Source: Tenacibaculum tangerinum
Lineage (GTDB): Bacteria; Bacteroidota; Bacteroidia; Flavobacteriales; Flavobacteriaceae
Direction: 5' to 3'
Length of the DNA: 64,000 bases
NCBI RefSeq assembly: GCF_029853675.1
Contig: NZ_CP122539.1
Coordinates: 124,001 to 188,000, forward strand
Part shown: positions 25,446-35,236 of the stretch, piece after piece
How the letters are laid out: every line of letters begins with the position of its first letter
Numbering within the stretch: position 1 is the first letter of the stretch
The notes under the pieces: model-generated
Database searches by the model: none
Told to the model about the DNA's origin: nothing
What the model saw: only the letters and a program-made list of their open reading frames with translations
Program-made: the position numbers and the translations under genes

Positions 25446-27241
25446 GTAGTTCAGCAACCAACATAACTAGTGGAGGATTAGCCACAACTACCGTAAAAGT
25501 TAGCGGAAATGATGTTACACATACTGTAGAGATTAAAAATATTGAGGTGGTTAAAAACATCAATAAAATCTCGTTTGCCAAAATAGTTATCTTAGACGGT
25601 AATGCGGCTGAAGAAAGTTTTACAGTAAGCTCTTCTTCAACTTTTGTACCAGGGAATGAAGTGGTGATAGAAGCAGGGTATGACTCTAAAAATGAGGTAG
25701 TTTTTAAAGGAATTATCACCAGTCAGCATATAGATATACATCCCTCAGAAGGGGCTGTATTAGAGGTAATATGTAGAGACAAGGCTATCAAAATGGTGGT
25801 GGGAAGAAAAAATAAAACCTACGCCAAAAAGAAAGATAGTGATATTATTTCGAGTATTATAGGAAGCTATTCAGGACTTTCATCTGAGGTAACAGCCACT
25901 ACTACAGAATGGCAAGAACAAGTACAATACTATGTAACCGATTGGGATTTTATCCTAGCCAGAGCAGAAGCTAACGGACTCATGGTAACAACCTTAGAAA
26001 ATAAAGTTTCCGTTTTTGAGCCAGCAGCCAATACTACTTCAGTAATAACTATTGAGTACGGTAATAATTTAATGGCATTCAATGCAAATTTGAATGCAGT
26101 AACACAACTGGGAGACGTAAAGGCTAGTTCGTGGGATTTTCAAAATCAACAAATTACTACGGGTCAGCAAACGAACAGCTATACAGGTCCTGGAAATTTA
26201 TCTTCAAAAAAACTGTCGGAAGTGGTGGGACTCTCAGATTTTGATTTGCAAAGTACAGCACCCATTCAGAGTTCAGATTTAACAAATTGGTCAAAGGCTC
26301 AGTTGGTTAAAAGTAACTATGCAAAGATTAGAGGAGAAGTTACCTTTCAAGGGAGTAATTTGGTAAATCCTGGAAACTATATTACCCTCAGTGGGTTAGG
26401 AGACCGCTTTGATGGAGATCATTTAATTTCTGGAGTAATTCAAACTATTGAAGGAGGAAATTGGATTACCGAAGTAGCCATAGGAATGTCTCCTATATGG
26501 TTTACCGAAGAACCAGACGTTATGGCACCAGCCGCATCTGGATTATTACCGGGAGCAAAAGGACTTTTCAATGGAACCGTAAAGAAAATGTATGAAGATA
26601 CCGATACTCAATTTCGTGTATTGGTAGATGTTCCTATGTTTGATGCAAACGGAGAAGGTATTTGGGCTAGACTTACCAATTTTTATGCAACCTCAGGAGC
26701 AGGAGCCTTTTTTATGCCAGAGGTAGGAGATGAAGTTGTTCTTGGGTTTTTAAATGAAGATCCGCGCTATCCCATTATTCTTGGTAGTGTATATAGCAAT
26801 AGCAAAAATAAACCGTACACGGGATTAGAGCCCGATGAGAAAAACTCTAAAAAAGCAATCGTGTCTAAAGAAGGTATTTTTATTCAGTTTGACGATGAAA
26901 ATAAAATCTTCACGATTGAAACACCCAATAAAAACACAGCGATTTTTAGCGATAAAGACAAACAAATAACCCTTAAAGATCAAAATGGAAATAGTATTGT
27001 AATGTCTGAAAGTGGTATTACTATTAAAAGTGGTAAAAGCATCAATATTGAGGCAGACCAAGAAGTAACTATTAAAGGAACTCAGGGAGTAACTGTGCAG
27101 GCAACGCAAGATGTTCAAATAAAAGGAATGAATATCAAATCCTCTGCCGATGTGCAATATTCCGCAAAAGGCGGAGCGAGTGCTCAGTTTGAAGGTGGAG
27201 GAGAAACAACGATTAAGGGAGCCATGGTAATGATTAATTAA
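25442..27241 (+). CDS. eCIS central spike protein (Pvc8-like, VgrG family)
   Basis: A 599-residue gp27-gp5 fusion like VgrG. The N-terminal two thirds are gp27-like beta-barrels. An OB-fold starts about residue 375 (L-F-N-G-T-V, then G-A-F-F-M-P-E-V-G-D-E-V-V-L-G-F). From about 470 to the end, short repeats (I-T-I-K-S-G, I-N-I-E-A-D, V-T-I-K-G-T) form the triple-stranded beta-helix needle. No lysozyme or toxin domain is inserted. The PAAR gene downstream supplies the tip. Confidence 0.92.
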   Translation: MSSSATNITSGGLATTTVKVSGNDVTHTVEIKNIEVVKNINKISFAKIVILDGNAAEESFTVSSSSTFVPGNEVVIEAGYDSKNEVVFKGIITSQHIDIHPSEGAVLEVICRDKAIKMVVGRKNKTYAKKKDSDIISSIIGSYSGLSSEVTATTTEWQEQVQYYVTDWDFILARAEANGLMVTTLENKVSVFEPAANTTSVITIEYGNNLMAFNANLNAVTQLGDVKASSWDFQNQQITTGQQTNSYTGPGNLSSKKLSEVVGLSDFDLQSTAPIQSSDLTNWSKAQLVKSNYAKIRGEVTFQGSNLVNPGNYITLSGLGDRFDGDHLISGVIQTIEGGNWITEVAIGMSPIWFTEEPDVMAPAASGLLPGAKGLFNGTVKKMYEDTDTQFRVLVDVPMFDANGEGIWARLTNFYATSGAGAFFMPEVGDEVVLGFLNEDPRYPIILGSVYSNSKNKPYTGLEPDEKNSKKAIVSKEGIFIQFDDENKIFTIETPNKNTAIFSDKDKQITLKDQNGNSIVMSESGITIKSGKSINIEADQEVTIKGTQGVTVQATQDVQIKGMNIKSSADVQYSAKGGASAQFEGGGETTIKGAMVMIN

Positions 27242-27252
27242 AAAATAAAAAG

Positions 27253-27555
27253 ATGCCACCAGCAGCAAGACTTACAGATTTTCACGAATGCCCAATGCAA
27301 ACTCCAGCAGTACCGTCACCCATACCACATGTGGGAGGACCCGTTACTGGTCCTGGAGAGCCCACAGTGTTAATAGGGAAATTACCTGCAGCAAGAGTAG
27401 GTGATATGTTGGTATGTGTAGGACCGCCCGACTCTATCGTAGAAGGTTCAACAACGGTACTTATAGGAGGGATGCCAGCCGCAAGAGTAGGAGACTCTAC
27501 TGCACACGGAGGTACCATAGTATTAGGATGTTTTACAGTGTTCATAGGAGGATGA
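27253..27555 (+). CDS. PAAR-repeat spike tip protein (Pvc10-like)
   Basis: A 100-residue protein that sharpens the spike. It literally contains P-A-A-R three times, each followed by L-T-D or V-G-D, and G-G-P-V-T-G-P-G. Several His and Cys residues (H11, C13, H26 and others) could bind the structural metal. There is no C-terminal effector extension. The PAAR gene precedes gp25 here, the reverse of the Afp/PVC order. Confidence 0.92.
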   Translation: MPPAARLTDFHECPMQTPAVPSPIPHVGGPVTGPGEPTVLIGKLPAARVGDMLVCVGPPDSIVEGSTTVLIGGMPAARVGDSTAHGGTIVLGCFTVFIGG

Positions 27556-27556
27556 T

Positions 27557-27979
27557 ATGGAAACAAAAATGACCAAAGAATTTTTAGGATCAGGATGGGC
27601 TTTTCCTGTAACATTTTCCGAAGGAAATTATGAATTACGTATCACCAAATACGAGGCAAACATAGAAGATAGTATTGATATTATTATGCAAACCAATTTT
27701 GGAGAGCACCCTATGAAACCCGATTTTGGTTCAGGCTTACAACGTTTCTTTTTTAAAAAAATGAACAAAGCACTCAAAGCAGATATTGAAGAAACAGTAA
27801 GAAGTAGTTTGCTGCAAAATGAACCGAGAATAACTGTGAAAAACGTTGAGGTAGTCTATAAAGACCTGCAAACAGGATTGGTAGAAATTACTGTAGACTA
27901 TGTGTATAACCAAACCAATACAAGGCATAATTACGTATATCCGTTTCACCTAAAAGAAGGAACCAATTTATTGACATAA
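27557..27979 (+). CDS. gp25-like baseplate wedge protein (Pvc9-like)
   Basis: A 140-residue GPW/gp25 family protein. It shows the G-S-G-W-A-F-P-V start, L-Q-T-like helix, H-P-x-x-P-D-F-G-S-G-L sheath-initiator motif and N-E-P-R-I strand. gp25 nucleates sheath polymerisation on the baseplate. One base separates it from the PAAR gene, four from the next. Confidence 0.92.
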   Translation: METKMTKEFLGSGWAFPVTFSEGNYELRITKYEANIEDSIDIIMQTNFGEHPMKPDFGSGLQRFFFKKMNKALKADIEETVRSSLLQNEPRITVKNVEVVYKDLQTGLVEITVDYVYNQTNTRHNYVYPFHLKEGTNLLT

Positions 27980-27983
27980 TCGT

Positions 27984-30900
27984 ATGAACAAGGTCACTCA
28001 AAATACAATGCAAACATCTATACATACCGCTTTGCTAGCTACCCAAAACTTGGTAGATGGTAGAACGGAAATGGATTATGTGTATTTTTTAACTGAGTTT
28101 GCCTCCTTAATAAATTTTTACGATGAATCGAATAGAATAAAAGGTAATTGGTCGCCCTTTTTATTAAAAGACCCACTTTTTTTATTAGGAACAATTGCTA
28201 AAACACCGTTTAAAAAGCTTCAAGAATTTTATGTAAATACCCTTGTAAAATTTGAAAAAGAACTAGAAAAAGAAGCATCAGAAATTGTAGAAAATACAGT
28301 CATAACCAATCTAGTTAACAGTTTCTTTAGTCAGGTTACCCATATTTTTCAATTACTGGATAAATGGATAGGCTATATGCTACAATCCTCTTACAATTAT
28401 CATTTTAAAGAGTATGTGCTAAAAAAAGTAAAAGAAACGTATAGCGTAGTATTTTGGGCACTTATAAAATTGCAAGAACAATGGTGTTTGTGTGCACAAT
28501 TGCCTATAATAACATCTGTAAATTGGTCTGAACTTACTTCTTTTAACAAACCTATATGGATAGAAAATAAAGGGAAATATCCTTATTGGGAAGTTTTCAA
28601 TTTAAAAGCATCATTAAAAGAATTGTTGGCAACAACAACATCAGCAGCAGAAATAAAAGAACTTTTATATGAGTTGTTTAAAGGTTTCAAAGCTGTAGGA
28701 GATACTGTTTTTTCATTTTTGTACACAGTAATTTCAGGAGCAAAAGAAGCGTATTTCAGTTTCAAAAAACAAAAGAATAAATATCCAGATACGATGTTGC
28801 TGCGAACATTTTCTCAGCTATTACAACCTTATACTTCTCAAATAAATTCATTAGCAAATAAGCATCTAGACTTTTATTATCAGGATATTTTAAGACAGGA
28901 AAGTCTACAAGGAACACCAGATTCAGTAGTGGTTACTGTTGATTTATTACCAAAGAAGACGCCTTATATGCTCCCAAAGAACACCTTGTTTACTGCAGGT
29001 TTAGATGCATATAAAAACACAATACTGTTTCAGTCAGAAGAAAATGTTTGGTTAAATCCAGCAACGATTACCAATGCCTATACGCTCACAAAAAGTAAAG
29101 CAAATAGCAACAACTTACAGCAGCTGTATCTAGCCAGCATACCAACACCCAGCATATTAAAAAAAGATAAGGAAGAAAAAACAAGCTCATGGGCTACTTT
29201 TGGAAGTCGCTTTACCCTAGCCAACGAAAAGACAGAAAGTATGGCTTTGGTTATCGCATCTCCTATGCTGTTAGCCAAAGAAGGAGTTAGAATAATAACG
29301 GTGACTCTCAGTTTTACAGAAACTGTACCGAGTACTTTGTTACAAGGAACTACTTGGTATTTGAGTACGCAATCGGCTTGGTACGAAGTTTCTGAAAGCA
29401 ACAAAAACGCAAGTTTTCAATTAACCGATAAAAAGTTAGTTCTTACCATCACACTACAAAAAACAGCACCACCAATAGTCCCTTTTGCTAAAGAAACGGA
29501 CGGAATTAAGAGCAATTGGGCGATGTTGAAAATAGTGTTTACACAATTTACCAATCTAACCAATCCTCCAAAACTAAAAAGTTTACAAATAGCAGTAGCT
29601 GTTCAGAAAGCAATAAATTTTGAACTGTACAACGATTTTGGAGCATTGGCAGTAAACAAACCATTTCAGCCATTAGGACCTACGCCCGAAAAAGAAGCAT
29701 CTTTTGTCATAGGAAACAAAGAAGCTTTTAGCAAGCCAATATCAACCTTAGGAATTGATTTAGAATGGGGGAATTTACCAGAAGTTACTAAAACACTAGA
29801 TAACTTTAGTAATTATTATCAGCAGTATAACAAATATTTAGAGGGAGATTTTACTGAGATTACTGTAGGTACGACAAGCAATAAAACATCAAATAAAACC
29901 CCTATTTCTCTTGAAAAATTTACCAATACGGCATTTAAAGTACAAGGTCAGTTACTGCAAAATGGTTGGATGACCATTCCTGTAAATACACCGACTACAC
30001 AGCAAGAAATGGTAACAACCCTTTTTCAAGAAAAAGAAATTCCAAATACCCCAGAAGAAAACAACAAGCCAGTTACACCAAAAGAAGGATGGTTCAAACG
30101 TCTTTTGGCATGGTTTAATCTTTCTAAAGAAAATGAACCAACACCCAAATTACCTCCTTCAAGAGAATTACTAGCGAATAGCAATTTTTCTTTTGTCAAT
30201 GTATATAAAAACCAAGAGGTAAATGCTACTATTCAAACAGCGCATACAATTTTTTCAGAAAAATCAACTTCAGGATATATCAGATTACAACTTACCAATC
30301 CAACAGAAGGTTTTGGAAACTTATTGTATCCTCAAGTAGTCAATGCAGTAGCATTATCTAATGCAAATGCCATAGCCGGTGCTTATAAAAACGGAAAAGA
30401 AGTATCTGTTACCAACACTCCTAAAGCCCCTTTTATTCCTACGGTAAATGTTTTTACAGGAAGTTATACTGCATCGAAAACTTATTATTTTGAAGTAGAC
30501 AAGGTGAATTATGGCACTTTAGAAATCAATTTAGATCAGTTGAAAATCGTAGCCGATATGTGTGAAATCTCTATGTGGAAAGTTGCTACTGATTTGATAG
30601 ATATAGTTATCAATTTTCTCTTTAGCCAAGAGGCTGTTGTCAATGAAATGAAAAGTTGGCTAGTAATGGTTGATAATATTTTAAAAACCTTAATTCAACG
30701 CTTAAAGGCAATCATTGAAGAGGCGAAAGGCAATCTAGCATTTCAAGAGATTTCGGCTGATTTTGAGCAAGAATTTGCATCCTTTTTTTCAGAAATAACC
30801 ACAAAAGAAGCATTGCTTACTCCCGTAGAACAGGTGTTAGGAGACGTATTTACCAGTTTGTATGATAAAATAACCTCTAAGCACGTAACAGCCACGATAA

Positions 30901-32570
30901 AGAATGGACAATTTCAACAAGAAATCATTCACGAGCTTATTAAGCAATGTATTGCTGAGGTTAAACCAAAACTGCAACAATCTTTGATTCGCTATTCAAA
31001 GAGTTTGGAAGCACAAACTAGTAAAAAGTTAGCAGTACTGAAACAGGAAAGTGTGCAGCACAGTAGTACAGAGGTTTCTTCAGAAGAAAAAGCCAATTCT
31101 TGGATTGAAGCATTGGTTGCTAAACTAACCACTTGCGAGGAACAATTACACCAATTTATAACACATTTACAGCTAATTATTTCAGACAAGGAAGCTGTTA
31201 AAATTGTAAACGAGTATATTCAAAACACCTATATAACTCCTTTACAGCAAGATATTGAACGTTATGAATTAGCCATTAAAGGAATTAAAGAAAAATATCC
31301 TTTAGACTGCTTTTATAAAACTCCTTTTGCCACGTATCAATTTTATGAGAGTAGTAAGGGAGTACTTTCTCAAGGTACCGTGATAGGAAATATCAGTTCA
31401 GGTACATCCGTTCCATTATATCCATCTTTTTCAGAAGAAGGGCAATTGTTTATAGAAATGAACAACCTTAGTGTAGATACGACCATGAATTTGTTTTTTG
31501 AACTAGAAAGACAGTACACTTCTTCAGATACAACAACACATTCTTCGCTTACCTATTATGGTTTAGGAACTGATGGGTGGGAAGAACTAACAGTTGTAAG
31601 CGATACAACCAATAATTTAGTGTGTTCGGGAATGGTAACCTTGCAAATTCCTAGTTCAATAGGCAAAAACGGAGTAACCATGCCTAGAACGACTAGTTTT
31701 TGGATAAGTGTAGCAACCAACGCCAATCCTGATGTTTTTGCAAAAACCGTAGTAGTAAGTGTCAATGGTGTTTTATTAAAACGCTCAGGAAATAGGTATG
31801 TATCAAGCGATACCAAACCAGAATTACCAGCAAAAAGTATTACGAGCCTGCTTGTTTCAAATCCGAAAATAGCCTCGGTAAACCAACCCTTTAAGTCGTT
31901 TGGAGGAAGTGCTTATGAAAGCAAATCAATTATGAAAACGCGGGTAAGCAACCGAATCCGTACAAAAGGCAGATGTGTAACCCCTTTTGATTTTTATACC
32001 CAGGTACAGCAAAACTTTACAGAGGTATTTTACACTCGAGTAGCATTTAACAAAAAGTGCAATGCAACAGAAGTTTTTGTGGTTAAAAAAGTAGCTGATA
32101 GCAAAAGTGCGAGTGCATTTGTGCCTATGGTAAGCGAGTGCGTAGAATTAAAAATAGCAACCTACTTAAAAGCCATTAGCTCGCCCACCTCACCTGTAAC
32201 AGTAACCAATTTTAAGTATAGATATGTAAAGGTTTCAGGAACCTTTATAGTCCATCCATTAGAGGAAATAAAAACAGCACAGCAAGAAATTAATGCCGCG
32301 ATGAATGTGTTTTTATCACCTTGGATTGAAACCCAACAAGCACAAATAGAAATTGATACTGGCGTAAATGCCTCTCAAATTTCCTCTTTTGTAAAAGGAT
32401 ATACACAGATAACAGAAGTAAAAGAGTTAACACTACAACTAGGGAAGAAAAATAAAGAAACGGGTGTTATAGAATATGCGGAAGCTACCAATACAATCAA
32501 TCCGTTATCTGCCGGATATCTACTAGTACCCTCATTAAATTATGATGCTGTAATATACACGAAATGGTAG
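27984..32570 (+). CDS. Large baseplate wedge protein, baseplate J/gp6-like (Pvc11-like)
   Basis: A 1528-residue protein. The diagnostic region lies near residues 1309-1360: K-S-I-M-K-T-R-V-S-N-R-I-R-T-K-G-R, then P-F-D-F-Y and V-F-Y-T-R-V, matching the J-like wedge core. The N-terminus is helical (to about 300). Around residues 690-730 lies a lysine/proline-rich insert, and residues about 870-1110 form a long charged helical section. It looks larger than typical Pvc11 proteins, which may reflect an extended baseplate. Overlaps the next gene by seven bases. Confidence 0.85.
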   Translation: MNKVTQNTMQTSIHTALLATQNLVDGRTEMDYVYFLTEFASLINFYDESNRIKGNWSPFLLKDPLFLLGTIAKTPFKKLQEFYVNTLVKFEKELEKEASEIVENTVITNLVNSFFSQVTHIFQLLDKWIGYMLQSSYNYHFKEYVLKKVKETYSVVFWALIKLQEQWCLCAQLPIITSVNWSELTSFNKPIWIENKGKYPYWEVFNLKASLKELLATTTSAAEIKELLYELFKGFKAVGDTVFSFLYTVISGAKEAYFSFKKQKNKYPDTMLLRTFSQLLQPYTSQINSLANKHLDFYYQDILRQESLQGTPDSVVVTVDLLPKKTPYMLPKNTLFTAGLDAYKNTILFQSEENVWLNPATITNAYTLTKSKANSNNLQQLYLASIPTPSILKKDKEEKTSSWATFGSRFTLANEKTESMALVIASPMLLAKEGVRIITVTLSFTETVPSTLLQGTTWYLSTQSAWYEVSESNKNASFQLTDKKLVLTITLQKTAPPIVPFAKETDGIKSNWAMLKIVFTQFTNLTNPPKLKSLQIAVAVQKAINFELYNDFGALAVNKPFQPLGPTPEKEASFVIGNKEAFSKPISTLGIDLEWGNLPEVTKTLDNFSNYYQQYNKYLEGDFTEITVGTTSNKTSNKTPISLEKFTNTAFKVQGQLLQNGWMTIPVNTPTTQQEMVTTLFQEKEIPNTPEENNKPVTPKEGWFKRLLAWFNLSKENEPTPKLPPSRELLANSNFSFVNVYKNQEVNATIQTAHTIFSEKSTSGYIRLQLTNPTEGFGNLLYPQVVNAVALSNANAIAGAYKNGKEVSVTNTPKAPFIPTVNVFTGSYTASKTYYFEVDKVNYGTLEINLDQLKIVADMCEISMWKVATDLIDIVINFLFSQEAVVNEMKSWLVMVDNILKTLIQRLKAIIEEAKGNLAFQEISADFEQEFASFFSEITTKEALLTPVEQVLGDVFTSLYDKITSKHVTATIKNGQFQQEIIHELIKQCIAEVKPKLQQSLIRYSKSLEAQTSKKLAVLKQESVQHSSTEVSSEEKANSWIEALVAKLTTCEEQLHQFITHLQLIISDKEAVKIVNEYIQNTYITPLQQDIERYELAIKGIKEKYPLDCFYKTPFATYQFYESSKGVLSQGTVIGNISSGTSVPLYPSFSEEGQLFIEMNNLSVDTTMNLFFELERQYTSSDTTTHSSLTYYGLGTDGWEELTVVSDTTNNLVCSGMVTLQIPSSIGKNGVTMPRTTSFWISVATNANPDVFAKTVVVSVNGVLLKRSGNRYVSSDTKPELPAKSITSLLVSNPKIASVNQPFKSFGGSAYESKSIMKTRVSNRIRTKGRCVTPFDFYTQVQQNFTEVFYTRVAFNKKCNATEVFVVKKVADSKSASAFVPMVSECVELKIATYLKAISSPTSPVTVTNFKYRYVKVSGTFIVHPLEEIKTAQQEINAAMNVFLSPWIETQQAQIEIDTGVNASQISSFVKGYTQITEVKELTLQLGKKNKETGVIEYAEATNTINPLSAGYLLVPSLNYDAVIYTKW

Positions 32571-35236
32571 GAGAAAATCACATACAAGACATTCAGCTTC
32601 CTACTACTTTAAATTTTAAAGTACTGAAGGAAGAAGGACTTTCTTATATACAAGAGGGAAGTAGTTCTGAATGGACAAATTTGAATCCTAGTGACCCTGG
32701 TGTTACTATTCTAGATCAGTTGTGTTTTGCTCTTACCGAGTTGGGGTATTGTATGAACTTTCCTATGAAAGACATTTTAACAGATGCCACAGGAGAATTA
32801 CAGATAGCGAATCAATTCTTTTTACCCGATACCATCTTAACAACGGCTGCTATTACCGAAAACGACTATGTGAAATTGATTATCGACACCGTTTCAGAAG
32901 TCAAAAACTGTATGATTAGTCCAATACCAACAAGTGTAAGTTTTTTACGAGGTATCTATCAGACTTATCTGTATATCAACCCCAAAATAACTGACCAAGA
33001 AGAAAGACAAAACATTTGCAAAGCGGTATACATTCAGCTAAATACCAATAGAAATATTAACGAACTTTTTTTAATACCTATAGCTTTAAAACCAAAGGAA
33101 TATAAGGTACAATGCCAGCTACAACTGGAAGATGGATATACTTTTAAAAGTATCATTGTAGCAATTCAACAGGCTATTAACAACTATATTTTTCCAAACA
33201 TACCTCAAACAGGGTACGATCAGTTGAGAGAAGAGGGAATCGCTGTGAATGAAATTTTTAACGGACCCAAATTAAAAAATGGGTGGATTAAAAATGTAGA
33301 TATTCAACCCAAAAAAGATACACTGCACGCTTTTGAAATTACGGAAGTATTGTTAGCGGTAAAAGGAATAAGCAGTGTGCAGAATTTGTTTTTTTATACT
33401 GAAGACGTGTCGAACAAATTGTATACGGTTACTTCAAAGAAAGAGGAATTGCTCTGTATAAAGGTGCTTCCTTCGTCAACAGAAAAAAACGTATTGGGAG
33501 CAGCGAAAGATGCGTTTTTTGAAAATAAAACAGCGGTGTATTTCTCGAATAACCTAAACGATTTATTCCAAGCATCAAAACCCAAAGAAGATATTGAGGC
33601 AGTGCAAATGACACCCGAAGTACCCAAAGGAACATTTCGCGACATCAACTCATATTATTCTATTCAAAACACCTTTCCTACTGCTTATAAAGTGGGGTTA
33701 AATGCCCTAAATAGCAATGCTCCAGCATTTCAAATAGCACAATCAAGACAGTTAAAAGGGTATTTAACGCTTTTTGATCAGGTATTGGCAAATGAGTTTT
33801 CGCAATTGGCAAACTTAAAAACGTTGTTTTCATTTAAAAATGCAATCAGTGGTACTCCTTCTGACATAGAGGAATATAATCAGTTAAAAGATGCTTATGA
33901 AAAAGCACATCCTAAATATCCAGCCCCTTTTGTAAGTTTCTCACCTACCTATTTTTATCAATCTTTATACAACAGTGTTCCGAATATAAAACCACTGCTC
34001 AAAAACAACAAAAAATTCAATTTTAGCTACGAAGTTTTATCAGCACAGACGTTAGATAATGAGTCTTGGTTAGACTATCAAGAAGACCCATACAATTCCT
34101 ATGTGTGGGGTTTAAAAACCATTATGGAAGATGAAGCGTTGAATGTAAATCGCAGAAATGAATTGCTCAATCATCTGTTGGCAAGACATGGAGAAGCACC
34201 CTTGTATATAAACACCATTTGTGCTGTACCTACTTATACGGGAGATATAGTAAAAGATCAGGTGATTAGTAAGAGTATTTATCTTCAAAACTATCAAAAG
34301 CTCTCTTATAATAGAGCCAAAGCGTATAATTTTTTAGGAGCCAACAAGTTGTATTTAGATAAAAAGACCAAATCAGTGATTGATTTTGCGCCAGTTACTG
34401 AAAAAATTCAGGAGGAATTTAAAAAAGGCAGACAAGTAGATTTTATACCCGATATTCAAAAAATAGAACGCAAACAATACATTTCCCCTTCCGACATTAT
34501 CAATTATTCTACCCTAGATTTAAAACTGAATCTGCTGTTTGCATTAGATGTATATTATCAAAATTACCTCATAGAGAATACTACAGAAACCGCATGGTGG
34601 TTATTGCACAACCGAAAAGGGTTTATAAGTATCGAAACAAGTTTATTACTAAAGAATGCTCAATTTGAAGTTGTTTTTAAAGAAGAAATCAATGCGAATG
34701 TTTATTGGACAACTGCACGAAAACTCACCTACGATGAATTGTTGATACTGAATGCAATGGTAGAAGAATGTAAGCCCTCTAAAGAAGATGTAGATTCGTT
34801 TATTGCCATAAAAAAAGCCTACCAATTACACAAAAAAGAAAATGTAAGATTTGACGAAAGTGAGTATTGCAGTATAACCAACTCAGTAAGTTGGTCCGTT
34901 ACCGCCTTTTTTGAAGAGGGCAGTATCGTGGTAACTTCGGTAGCCTCATTGTTTAGTGCGACGGTATGGTATATTTTTCCGAGTTACATTCCACAATTTA
35001 CAAGCACAACATTTCAAAAAAGATTGCACTTGTTTTTTGAAAATGAACTACCAGTAACTACAGCAGCAAAATTTGTTTTTGTAGAAGATGATTTACTGAA
35101 AACTCTTATTAAAGCCTATGTGCAATGGCACAATGAGTTAATAGCTACGAATGATTATACAAATCAAGGAATTTCGTTACTCGAAAAGAGTAATCTACTA
35201 GCAAAAACGATCATTCAAAACTTTGTAAGCGAATGA
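32564..35236 (+). CDS. Second large baseplate protein (Pvc12-like)
   Basis: An 890-residue protein recognised by its N-terminal signature: W-T-N-L-N-P-S-D-P-G-V-T-I-L-D-Q-L and a following L-G-Y-C-M-N-F-P segment. These correspond to the D-P-G-I-T-L-L motif of Pvc12/Afp12 and other wedge proteins. The rest is mixed alpha/beta without further motifs. It would form heterodimeric wedges with the preceding protein. Its stop overlaps the tape-measure gene start (ATGA). Confidence 0.82.
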   Translation: MVGENHIQDIQLPTTLNFKVLKEEGLSYIQEGSSSEWTNLNPSDPGVTILDQLCFALTELGYCMNFPMKDILTDATGELQIANQFFLPDTILTTAAITENDYVKLIIDTVSEVKNCMISPIPTSVSFLRGIYQTYLYINPKITDQEERQNICKAVYIQLNTNRNINELFLIPIALKPKEYKVQCQLQLEDGYTFKSIIVAIQQAINNYIFPNIPQTGYDQLREEGIAVNEIFNGPKLKNGWIKNVDIQPKKDTLHAFEITEVLLAVKGISSVQNLFFYTEDVSNKLYTVTSKKEELLCIKVLPSSTEKNVLGAAKDAFFENKTAVYFSNNLNDLFQASKPKEDIEAVQMTPEVPKGTFRDINSYYSIQNTFPTAYKVGLNALNSNAPAFQIAQSRQLKGYLTLFDQVLANEFSQLANLKTLFSFKNAISGTPSDIEEYNQLKDAYEKAHPKYPAPFVSFSPTYFYQSLYNSVPNIKPLLKNNKKFNFSYEVLSAQTLDNESWLDYQEDPYNSYVWGLKTIMEDEALNVNRRNELLNHLLARHGEAPLYINTICAVPTYTGDIVKDQVISKSIYLQNYQKLSYNRAKAYNFLGANKLYLDKKTKSVIDFAPVTEKIQEEFKKGRQVDFIPDIQKIERKQYISPSDIINYSTLDLKLNLLFALDVYYQNYLIENTTETAWWLLHNRKGFISIETSLLLKNAQFEVVFKEEINANVYWTTARKLTYDELLILNAMVEECKPSKEDVDSFIAIKKAYQLHKKENVRFDESEYCSITNSVSWSVTAFFEEGSIVVTSVASLFSATVWYIFPSYIPQFTSTTFQKRLHLFFENELPVTTAAKFVFVEDDLLKTLIKAYVQWHNELIATNDYTNQGISLLEKSNLLAKTIIQNFVSE

